Under the pieces are notes generated by a model. It did not search any database and was not told the origin of the DNA. It saw only the letters and a program-made list of their open reading frames with translations. A stretch of DNA of 44,774 nt from Salinispora cortesiana (GTDB lineage: Bacteria; Actinomycetota; Actinomycetes; Mycobacteriales; Micromonosporaceae). Positions 5,686-12,519 of the stretch are shown here, one piece after another; position 1 is the stretch's first letter, and each line of letters starts with the position of its first letter. The stretch lies in NCBI RefSeq assembly GCF_000484695.1, contig NZ_AXVR01000041.1, forward strand, positions 1 through 44,774. The letters run 5' to 3'. The position numbers and the translations under genes were made by a program.

Positions 5686-7815
5686 TTAGCTGGTCGGGAA
5701 GTTGTCGGGGGTGCTGATCCGGCTGCGGAGAAGATTGCCGGAGGCGGTGAGGTTCGATGTCCCGGAGAAGTTGCCGCTGTTGCAGGTTCCGGGGTTGAAC
5801 GCTCCGCTGCCCTCGTTGGCGTCGGAGTAGGTCCAGTTCGCGTAGCCGATCTTCAGCTGGTCCAGCAGGTTGATCCAGGCGTTGGTGCTACCCACGTCGA
5901 CCCCACCATCGCCGGTGTAGTCGACGGTGCCGAATTCGGTGACGAACAGCGGGAGTGTCGCCGCCGCACGCTGCACCTCGGCGCGGTAGAGGTCCTGGTG
6001 GGAAGCGGCGTAGAAGTGGAACGCGTACATGATGTTGCTGGCGTTGACCGGATTGTTGATGACCTCGTCGGCGTTGGATCCCTCGGAGACACCGAGCGAG
6101 GACCAACCGCGGGTGCCGACGATGATCACGGCGTCCGGATCGTTGGCCCGGATCACCGGGATGACCTGCTCAGCGTAGCTCTTGATGGTGCCCCAGCCGA
6201 CCCCGTTGGGCTCGTTGGCGATCTCGTAGATGACGTTCTTTTTGTCGGCGTTGCGAGAAGCGACGGAGGCGAAGAAGGTCTTCGCTCGATCGATGTTGTA
6301 CATCGGGTCACCCGGCGTCAGCGTGTGGAAGTCGATCATCGCGTAGAGACCCCGCTCCTCGGCCTCGTCCACGAGCTCGTTGACCCGGTTGGTGAACCAC
6401 GGCGGGTTGGTCTCGTAGCCCCCCTCCTGCACGTACATGGCGATCCGGAACAGGTCAGCCCGCCACTCGTCGGCCAGCACGTCGAGCGAGGCGTCGTTGT
6501 AGCAGTTGTTGAACCACTGCAGGCCGTGGGTGCTCATGCCGCGCAGCTGGATCGGTTGGTTGTACTGGTTGCACAGGTTCACACCGCAGACGTACAGCTG
6601 CCCGTTGACCGCCAACGGGGTCTGGTCGTCGCCCGGGGGCGTGCTGCCGCCGCCGACCGTCCAGACCTGGTTGGGCTGGGTGCCGCCACCACCGAAGCAG
6701 TCCCAGATCTGGATCCGGGTGCCGTTGCCGGTGCCCCGCTCCACCGCGTCCAGGCACTTGCCCGACTGCGGGTTGGTGATGGTGCCGTCGCCGTTGACCT
6801 GCCAGTTCTGGGCTCCGGTGCCGTTACAGGTGTAGAGCTGCACCCGGGCGCCGTTGGCGGTGGACCCACCGGAAACGTCGAGGCACTTGCCGGTCTGTGG
6901 GTTGACGAAGGTGTTGCCGGTGCGGTTCCAGAGCTGGTTCCAGTTTGCGGTGCAGTCCCAGAGCTGGATCGGCGTGCCATCGGTGGTGCCGAGGTCCAGG
7001 ATGTCCAGGCACCGTCCGCTGTCCTGGCCGACGATCGTGCCGCCGTCACCCGGCGGGGGCGGGGGGCTCGTTCCGATGTTCACATCAGCGGAGAAGTTGT
7101 TGACGGCCAGCCCGACGCCGCCGTTCCACGGTTCGAAGCCCGCCTGCAGGCTGGTCAGGTACCAGTCGTTGGTGACCTGGGTCCGCGCGACGACGTCGTT
7201 GATGAAGTCCTTGACGTTGAATGACCAGCTGTCGATGGTCGCCGGTGCGAGGTAGGAGACGACGTCGTTACCGCCGTTGTTCCCCTGCCAGACCTCCCAG
7301 TTACGTCCCCCCACCGAGGTGTTGCCGACCGGGCCGCCGATCGGCTGGATCGAGCCCTGTCGGTGGAACCAGATCATGATCTCCATCTGGCTCACCCCGT
7401 CGGTCTTCGGAGTCGGGTCCATCCAGATGTCGTAGGTGGCGTTGTAGGTGCCGCCCGCATACCCGTAGCTGATCGCGGACGGGACGCTGCTGACCTGGCT
7501 CAGCTGCGCGGGCAGGTTGGTCCCGGGTGAGCAGTTTTGGTAGTGACAGCCGAGCACCACCGACGGGTAGGAGAGCGGCGGTCCGGAGGTGGAGGTGGAC
7601 CCCTGCTGCGAAGTGATCTGGAAGCCACTGTTGGTGGTTTCGATGCACTGCTCGGCGGCGCTGCCCCAGCGGTTGTTCTGAACGATGTACTTGTCCTGGA
7701 TGGTGGTTGTGCCGTACTGCTCACAGATCGTCGCGGCTTGTGCCGGTGCTGCGGCGACCAGTGCGGCGGTGGCCGTGACCGCGAGTACGGCCAGCGCCTG
7801 CAACAGGCGTCTCAT
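5686..7815 (-). CDS. Secreted two-catalytic-domain cellulase GH12-CBM13-GH5
   Basis: The 709-residue exoenzyme begins with a Sec signal peptide (cleavage near A27). Residues 28-248 form a GH12 endoglucanase domain with both catalytic Glu in MEIMIWF (E145) and GFEPW (E228). A Pro-rich linker leads to a ricin-type beta-trefoil (CBM13) at about 260-387, with three QxW-like repeats. A second linker precedes a GH5 domain (about 400-690) with acid/base E535 in IANEPN and nucleophile E627 in VTEFG. Having GH12 and GH5 in one chain is uncommon, and both look intact, so the enzyme may cut beta-1,4-glucan in two ways. A strong ribosome site (CCTCCTC in plus-strand form, 7822-7828) precedes ATG 7815, and a CebR-like box lies 30 bp upstream. 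Confidence 0.92.
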   Translation of the reverse strand: MRRLLQALAVLAVTATAALVAAAPAQAATICEQYGTTTIQDKYIVQNNRWGSAAEQCIETTNSGFQITSQQGSTSTSGPPLSYPSVVLGCHYQNCSPGTNLPAQLSQVSSVPSAISYGYAGGTYNATYDIWMDPTPKTDGVSQMEIMIWFHRQGSIQPIGGPVGNTSVGGRNWEVWQGNNGGNDVVSYLAPATIDSWSFNVKDFINDVVARTQVTNDWYLTSLQAGFEPWNGGVGLAVNNFSADVNIGTSPPPPPGDGGTIVGQDSGRCLDILDLGTTDGTPIQLWDCTANWNQLWNRTGNTFVNPQTGKCLDVSGGSTANGARVQLYTCNGTGAQNWQVNGDGTITNPQSGKCLDAVERGTGNGTRIQIWDCFGGGGTQPNQVWTVGGGSTPPGDDQTPLAVNGQLYVCGVNLCNQYNQPIQLRGMSTHGLQWFNNCYNDASLDVLADEWRADLFRIAMYVQEGGYETNPPWFTNRVNELVDEAEERGLYAMIDFHTLTPGDPMYNIDRAKTFFASVASRNADKKNVIYEIANEPNGVGWGTIKSYAEQVIPVIRANDPDAVIIVGTRGWSSLGVSEGSNADEVINNPVNASNIMYAFHFYAASHQDLYRAEVQRAAATLPLFVTEFGTVDYTGDGGVDVGSTNAWINLLDQLKIGYANWTYSDANEGSGAFNPGTCNSGNFSGTSNLTASGNLLRSRISTPDNFPTS

Positions 7816-7844
7816 GCCTTACCTCCTCGTTTCGGGGGTGCCCT

Positions 7845-7858
7845 TGGGAGCGCTCCAA
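7845..7858. promoter_or_regulatory. CebR-like operator upstream of cellulase
   Basis: TGGGAGCGCTCCAA matches the TGGGAGCGCTCCCA box bound by the LacI-family cellobiose repressor CebR in streptomycetes at 13 of 14 positions. It lies in the cellulase leader or promoter. Induction of the cellulase by cellobiose is the expected outcome; the repressor gene is not in the window. Confidence 0.75.
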
Positions 7859-8056
7859 CCAACGGCACGTACCGATGTAACCATGTCGCGTCGGGATCGA
7901 GAAGAGCTGATGAAACTTGTTTCAGGCGTGTGTCGTGCGGGGTCTGGCCGTCATCAACGCTGATCTGTTCCGCTCATCGGACTTCTGCAATGATGTCCGG
8001 GCGAATCGCGCGAACTCGCGCGACGGGGGCGGAGGTATGACAGTGGGATCGCGCCG

Positions 8057-8692
8057 ATGACCACGGTGGTTGACGTTCGGCAGGTGACGGTCCGGTATGG
8101 CTCGACGCTGGTTCTGGACCGCATCGACCTCCAGGTTCCCGAGGGCGGCGCCGTCGCATTGGTCGGCGAGAACGGGGCCGGAAAGTCCACTCTGCTGCGA
8201 TGCGTCACCGGTCTGCAGGAGCCAACCGTCGGCGACGTCTCCGTCTTCGCGGCGGTGCCGGGTCGCGGTGCGGAGTTCTGGCGACAGGTCGCCACCACAG
8301 TGGAGTCACCGAGCTGGTACCAGGGCCTGACCGTGCGGGAACATCTCGACCTGGTCCGGGTGGTCAACGGCGGCGACCCCGACGATGGACACATCGCCGA
8401 GCTCTGCGTAACCCTCGGCCTGGCCGGGCTCTCCGACAGCCTGCCCAGCACCCTCTCCTCCGGGCAGCGGCAGCGCTTCCTGCTTGCCGCGACCCCCGTG
8501 CGGCCCAGCCGACTTCTCGTCCTGGACGAGCCCGAGCAACGCCTCGACACCCGGATCAAGGGTGCGGTCGCCGCACACCTGCGCTCGTACGTGGCGTCCG
8601 GTGGCACGCTCGTCATGGCCAGCCACGACGACGGGTTCCGGGTCGGCGTCGGCGCCGGTGAGGTCGTACTCATCCGTCCGGAGGCGGAGTGA
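8057..8692 (+). CDS. ABC transporter ATP-binding protein
   Basis: The 211-residue protein is a single nucleotide-binding domain. It has Walker A GENGAGKST, signature LSSGQRQR, Walker B LLVLDEPE and switch His in MASHDDG. The D-loop reads EQRLD and the C terminus is short, as in small bacitracin- or antibiotic-export-type ATPases. The next gene overlaps by 4 bp (GTGA) and encodes a multi-pass membrane protein, so the pair forms one exporter or membrane-remodelling system of unknown substrate. ATG 8057 is the only plausible start in this frame. The Shine-Dalgarno is weak (GTGGGA about 10 nt upstream), while a better GGAGG lies near 8031. Confidence 0.88.
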   Translation: MTTVVDVRQVTVRYGSTLVLDRIDLQVPEGGAVALVGENGAGKSTLLRCVTGLQEPTVGDVSVFAAVPGRGAEFWRQVATTVESPSWYQGLTVREHLDLVRVVNGGDPDDGHIAELCVTLGLAGLSDSLPSTLSSGQRQRFLLAATPVRPSRLLVLDEPEQRLDTRIKGAVAAHLRSYVASGGTLVMASHDDGFRVGVGAGEVVLIRPEAE

Positions 8693-10221
8693 CCTCGGTC
8701 GCGGCCCCGGTCCGGCCGGCGGCCCCGGCCCCGGTTCATGCCCGCCGCTGGATACGCCGCCGCCGGATCGCCGCCGAGGGCCGTGTCGACCTCAGCACTG
8801 TCTACGTCGTGACCCTCACGGTGCTGATGGCCGCCGCGCTGGTCGGGGAGCCGGTGGCGCGGGTGGTCTGGCCGTCGGAGGTGTCCGGCGACCCGGCGGT
8901 GACCCCGTTCGTCGCAGCGGTGGCTGCCCTCGCCGCCTTCTTCGTCCTGCTGCGCCAGCTCGGCCCGCTCTCGGTCAGCCGCAGCGACGCCACCTGGCTG
9001 CTGCTCGCGCCGATATCCCGGCGTTCCCTGCTCGCGCCGGCGCTCGCCCTCACCACCGTCGCCGCGCTCGTCGTCGGGGCTGGCATCGGGATCACGGTGA
9101 CCGGGCGCATCGTCGCCCGCCCGGTCGAGCTCCTGGCTCTGTGGGCCGGTGGCCTCACCGGCGCGGCTGCGGCCGTCTTCGTGGCGTTGCTCGCCATTGC
9201 CGGCCAGCCGCGGCCCGCCGCGGCCCGTTTCGCTGACGGCGGCGGCGTCGCGGTCGGCGCGGGCAGCCTCGTCGTGGCCGCCGCGCTGAGCGCCACCGGC
9301 GGGCCGGGTCTGCCCGCCGTGCCGGTGCCGCCCCTGGTCGTGCTCGCCGCCGGTATCGCCGCCCTGGTCGTGGGGCTGTTCCTGGTCGGGTTGACCGGGC
9401 GGGCGGTGGAGAGGTGGCCCGCCGCGCCGATCGCCGAAGCATCGATCAACGCGGGCGCGTACGCCGATGTCGCGTACGCGGTCGAACCCTCCTACCTGGC
9501 CGAGATGAGTGCCCGCCGGTTCTGGCGCAGCCGGACCCGGGTCCGGACGACGCGGCTGCTGCCGACCCGCTGGCTGTCTCCGCTCATCGCCCAAGATCTG
9601 ATCATTCTGCGTCGGAAGGCGCCGCGGCTCTGGTGGCCGGTTGGCGCGGTAGCCGTCCCGGTCTACCTCGCGGACGGTCCCGCCTGGCTGCTGCTCGGCG
9701 TGGTCCTGATCGGCGCGCTGGGCGCCGCCGGCTTCACCGGGGAGTCCACGCACAGTGACGCCGCGAACCCGGCGATGCTGCGGCTGCTCGGTCTCACGGG
9801 TCGTCAGGTGACCGCCGCGCGACTCGTGGTCCCCGCCGTCATCGCCGGTGGCTGGCTCGCGATCACCCTGGCCGTGTTGCAGGGCCTCGGGGCACTCACC
9901 GGGCCGTGGTGGGTGCTCGGTCTGTTGGCGGGGCCGGCCGTGGCGGCGGGTGCCCACCAGCGGGCGAAGGCGAGTGCCGCCTCGGTCGGCACCATCTTGA
10001 TCGATACGCCGCTCGGGGCATTTCCGGCCGGAATGCTGCTCTGGCTGCTCAACGGGGTTGACGTTCTCGCCGTGCTGACCCTGCCGGTCTCGGTCGGGCT
10101 GGTGATGGTGCCGGCGCCGGAGGTGCTCGGTTGGCCGTGGCTGCTTGCCCAGGCGGTCAGTTCGGCGCTGGGGTATGCCCTGCTGGTGCGCTTGTCCTCC
10201 CGCGCCACCGGCTCGCTCTGA
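8689..10221 (+). CDS. ABC transporter membrane subunit, DUF6297-like
   Basis: The GTG at 8689 overlaps the stop of the ATPase gene (GTGA), so translation is coupled. The 510-residue product opens with a Pro/Ala- and Arg-rich cytoplasmic tail, followed by about ten to twelve hydrophobic segments (for example YVVTLTVLMAAALVG, ALALTTVAALVVGAG and LVVPAVIAGGWLAITLAVL). There is a cytoplasmic Arg-rich loop around FWRSRTRVRTTRLLPTRWL. It resembles actinobacterial permeases that accompany a lone ATPase and are annotated DUF6297. It is the transmembrane partner of the preceding protein; the transported molecule is unknown. Confidence 0.8.
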   Translation: MTSVAAPVRPAAPAPVHARRWIRRRRIAAEGRVDLSTVYVVTLTVLMAAALVGEPVARVVWPSEVSGDPAVTPFVAAVAALAAFFVLLRQLGPLSVSRSDATWLLLAPISRRSLLAPALALTTVAALVVGAGIGITVTGRIVARPVELLALWAGGLTGAAAAVFVALLAIAGQPRPAAARFADGGGVAVGAGSLVVAAALSATGGPGLPAVPVPPLVVLAAGIAALVVGLFLVGLTGRAVERWPAAPIAEASINAGAYADVAYAVEPSYLAEMSARRFWRSRTRVRTTRLLPTRWLSPLIAQDLIILRRKAPRLWWPVGAVAVPVYLADGPAWLLLGVVLIGALGAAGFTGESTHSDAANPAMLRLLGLTGRQVTAARLVVPAVIAGGWLAITLAVLQGLGALTGPWWVLGLLAGPAVAAGAHQRAKASAASVGTILIDTPLGAFPAGMLLWLLNGVDVLAVLTLPVSVGLVMVPAPEVLGWPWLLAQAVSSALGYALLVRLSSRATGSL

Positions 10222-10251
10222 CCGCGTCGGTTCGCTCTGGCCGCGTCGGTT
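10214..10251. repeat. 19-bp tandem repeat at the permease stop codon
   Basis: CGCTCTGACCGCGTCGGTT (10214-10232) is followed directly by CGCTCTGGCCGCGTCGGTT (10233-10251), one mismatch. The first copy carries the TGA of the permease gene, so the duplication left the reading frame intact. Confidence 0.7.
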
Positions 10252-10282
10252 GCGCCAACCGTCGACGACGGGCCGGAGCGGC

Positions 10283-10332
10283 GGAGTCCGGCTGAGTCGG
10301 GGGGCTACTCCTGATGCGGTCAGCCGGACTCC
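10283..10332. terminator. Bidirectional terminator between convergent genes
   Basis: GGAGTCCGGCTGA (10283-10295) and its exact complement TCAGCCGGACTCC (10320-10332) flank a 24-nt loop. The hairpin lies between the permease stop (10221) and the stop of the minus-strand glycosidase gene (10340). Confidence 0.75.
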
Positions 10333-10339
10333 TGGCCGG

Positions 10340-11632
10340 TCAGCGGTGGCTGAACTTGTGGTCGATGTAGACGAGCGCATCGCCGACGGGGCGCTCCTCG
10401 CCTCCGCTTGGCTGATTGACCAGAGTGCCATCGACAGACATCGTGGTTGATCCACCGCCATCCAGGTTGACCGCGTTGTGCATGCCGAGCGCGGCGGCGA
10501 CCGTGGCGGTCTCGGTCATGGTGGTGCCCACGCTGGTGGTCTGTCGACCATCGATGGTCACGAGCATGACTTTGCCGTCGAGGGTGGTTCCGGCGATGGT
10601 GCGCGGGTGGCGCGCGAAAAAGCCGTCCGAGTCGGTTGGCGCGACGACCTGCCCATCCTTCATCAGCCGGTAGCGGCCGTTCACGGCGAACGTCCCGGGG
10701 CGCAGCGGAACCTTCTTACCCGCCTCGTCCTGCAGGGAACTGGAGTGCTTCACGCAGCCCTGCGCCACGGCGAGCAGGTCCACCGTTTCCCGCCCGGTCG
10801 CCTGTAGGGAGGTCTGGTCCGGGGCGAGGGCCGTGCCGCGGGTGTTCGTGGTCCGGACCACGCAGCCTCTGCGGTCGAGGACGACCTCGACACCTGGACC
10901 GGACGGCGTGCTGGCGGCGAACTCCGGCGTGAAGCGCACCGTGTCGCCGGAGTCGGCGCACTGAGTCGGGTCTGGAAGCTCAGTGCAGGCGTCCGGGACA
11001 ACCGGCGGGTGGTTGATGTACTCCAGCGGGAGGCTGGTCTTGGCCTGGGTGTTGCGGATGCTGCCGGTCCACTGCAGCTGGCCCATGAGCATCTTGTGAT
11101 TCTTGGCGTCGAGAACCAGATCTGCCTCCGCGGCGTCACCGGTGGGCTCGCTGAGCAGCTGCCCGCCGTATACCCCCAGGCCAACGGGGTCGCCGGGATA
11201 CTCGGCGCTGGCGGTGAAGGTGAAGAAGGAGGCGTTTACTCCGGCCAGCGCGCCAGACTCGCGGACGAGGTCGGTGGTCTTTTCGACTCCGGCCAGGTCG
11301 GGTCCGTAGGTAGCGGCGAGGTGCCCCCGGCTCTGCCTGGGGTCGATCGCCAGAACGTTGACCACCCACGGTCCACGGGGGGTGTCGCCGATCTGGTCGA
11401 CCGGCGCCGGCTCGGTGCCACGGACGATCCGGGTCAGCGTGACACCCTGGGTGAGCGTCTCGATGCTGCGACTCTCCGCCAGGTCGGAGTCGCCGAGGGG
11501 CAGGGTTGCCTCGTTCGCCGAAACCGGCGTGGGGGTGGCGGTGAGTCCAAGCAGGGCCGCTCCAAGCAGGGCTGTCGCCACGGTGGCCGCAGCGCGGCGT
11601 GGGTACTGAAAGCTGTTTATATCCGTTGCCAT
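10340..11632 (-). CDS. Secreted phosphodiester glycosidase family (NAGPA domain) protein
   Basis: From ATG 11632 the product has 430 residues. An upstream GTG at 11665 is possible but would lengthen the segment before the signal peptide. A signal peptide (RRAAATVATALLGAALLGLTATPTPVSA) precedes the mature chain. The C-terminal half carries the NAGPA-type core: GVNASFF, the long insert with two Cys pairs, and the diagnostic NLDGGGSTTM near residue 390. Enzymes of this family hydrolyse sugar phosphodiesters such as GlcNAc-1-P caps. Bacterial secreted forms may act on wall polymers or exopolysaccharide, which is inference. No clear Shine-Dalgarno was seen. The gene is divergent from the MbtH gene. 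Confidence 0.85.
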   Translation of the reverse strand: MATDINSFQYPRRAAATVATALLGAALLGLTATPTPVSANEATLPLGDSDLAESRSIETLTQGVTLTRIVRGTEPAPVDQIGDTPRGPWVVNVLAIDPRQSRGHLAATYGPDLAGVEKTTDLVRESGALAGVNASFFTFTASAEYPGDPVGLGVYGGQLLSEPTGDAAEADLVLDAKNHKMLMGQLQWTGSIRNTQAKTSLPLEYINHPPVVPDACTELPDPTQCADSGDTVRFTPEFAASTPSGPGVEVVLDRRGCVVRTTNTRGTALAPDQTSLQATGRETVDLLAVAQGCVKHSSSLQDEAGKKVPLRPGTFAVNGRYRLMKDGQVVAPTDSDGFFARHPRTIAGTTLDGKVMLVTIDGRQTTSVGTTMTETATVAAALGMHNAVNLDGGGSTTMSVDGTLVNQPSGGEERPVGDALVYIDHKFSHR

Positions 11633-11700
11633 CCATGCATGCTGTACGGCGTCGGAAAGAGCCACAAGGGTAAGGGGGTGAAAGGCGTGCTAAAGGCTGG

Positions 11701-11775
11701 TTAGCGGCAGGTGAGCTGGTTTAGAAGGGTTGCGGCGCCACCCACTTAGCCGGACAAATAGCTACCAGCCGCTAA
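11701..11775. promoter_or_regulatory. Widely spaced inverted repeat in divergent promoter region
   Basis: TTAGCGGCAGGT (11701-11712) and ACCAGCCGCTAA (11764-11775) are inverted copies with one mismatch, separated by 51 bp. They lie in the AT-richer 340-bp region between the glycosidase gene and the divergently transcribed MbtH gene. They could be paired binding sites of one regulator. Apart from this and the -10 at 11927, no other element was recognised here. Confidence 0.35.
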
Positions 11776-11926
11776 ATTGCTCGAATTACCTGAAGTGGGC
11801 GTATGGTTATGCTTCCTGGTCTTGCTGATTAACCGATGGCGTTCCCATGCTTGGTCTGATTTCTGTGGGCGAACGGACGACCAAATGCGCGACGATCGGT
11901 CAACCCGGGCCAACCGAATAGGGCGG

Positions 11927-11932
11927 TATAGT
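11927..11932 (+). promoter_or_regulatory. -10 hexamer for the MbtH gene
   Basis: TATAGT lies 41 bp upstream of the MbtH start codon in a GC-rich context. No good -35 hexamer is found at the usual spacing, so an activator may be needed. Confidence 0.4.
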
Positions 11933-11972
11933 TTCCGGCTAACCTGTGGCAGTACTCCCATGGAGAGTGTCG

Positions 11973-12182
11973 ATGGAAGAATCCGAGGATCCGCGCCCTT
12001 ACCGTGTCGTGGTGAACGACGAAGAGCAGTACTCGATCTGGCCCGACGGGTCGGAGCTTCCGGCCGGATGGCGCACGGTGGGCTTCAGCGGCGATCGCGC
12101 CAGCTGCCTCGCGCACATCGACGAGGTCTGGACCGACCTGCGCCCACGCGGGCTGCGCGAGTGGCTGGAGACCCAGGGCTGA
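11973..12182 (+). CDS. MbtH-like protein
   Basis: ATG 11973 follows GGAGAG (11962-11967) at 5 nt; the in-frame GTG at 11946 lies too close to the -10. The 69-residue product has the complete family signature: N-D-E-E-Q-Y-S-I-W-P, P-x-G-W-R-T-V-G, and C-L-x-H-I-x-E-V-W-T-D-L-R-P-x-x-L-R. MbtH-like proteins bind the N-terminal part of NRPS adenylation domains and are often needed for their folding and activity. The four A domains encoded downstream are the obvious partners. The gene is followed by its own hairpin, so it is probably transcribed separately from the NRPS genes. Confidence 0.95.
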   Translation: MEESEDPRPYRVVVNDEEQYSIWPDGSELPAGWRTVGFSGDRASCLAHIDEVWTDLRPRGLREWLETQG

Positions 12183-12200
12183 CCCGTGCCGCACCGCAAC

Positions 12201-12238
12201 CGCTGCGGGCGTACCGGGAAACCGGGGCGCCCGCAGCG
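12201..12238 (+). terminator. Terminator hairpin after MbtH gene
   Basis: CGCTGCGGGCG (12201-12211) pairs perfectly with CGCCCGCAGCG (12228-12238) across a 16-nt loop, followed by ACTTATTTC. It separates the short MbtH transcript from the NRPS promoter. Confidence 0.75.
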
Positions 12239-12376
12239 ACTTATTTCGGCCCACCGTCACTTTCTTCGCCCGCGGTACTTTCATGTGACATGGGGTCAGG
12301 AGATGGTTACCAACGTTCCGAAAATCGCGGATCACCCGCCGGCTGGCCGCTAATGATCCAGGCCAGCGACGGTTGG

Positions 12377-12406
12377 TTGACAGAACCTGAAATCTTCTCG
12401 TAGTTT
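12377..12406 (+). promoter_or_regulatory. Predicted main promoter of the NRPS operon
   Basis: A consensus -35 TTGACA (12377-12382) and TAGTTT (12401-12406) are separated by 18 bp. The start point would be near 12413, giving a leader of about 107 nt before the NRPS start. The gap between MbtH and NRPS (338 bp) holds this promoter and the upstream terminator, with no further gene. Confidence 0.65.
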
Positions 12407-12519
12407 CTTCCCATCTCCGGCCCATGAGTTCCACTCAAGGCAGGGCCGGCGGAATTGCCATCCTCCGTTCCACTGCTTCTGTAGCTGTCTTTCGGTGTTG
12501 TGACGCGAAGGAGTGCACA

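Noticed and set aside
5608..7224. 538-residue plus-strand open frame opposite the cellulase
   Set aside because: It begins inside the terminator hairpin and is Val/Gly/Asp-rich without motifs, while the minus strand encodes intact GH12, CBM13 and GH5 domains.
7954..10461. 835-residue minus-strand open frame opposite the ABC transporter genes
   Set aside because: Low-complexity Arg/Pro/Gly/Gln-rich translation with no domain. The plus strand holds two overlapping genes with clear ABC motifs. Long antisense frames are usual in GC-rich DNA.
12424..12519. ATG 12424 as NRPS start
   Set aside because: It adds 32 residues with no family similarity and no ribosome site, whereas AAGGAG is well placed for GTG 12520. 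It is kept only as a possible translated leader.
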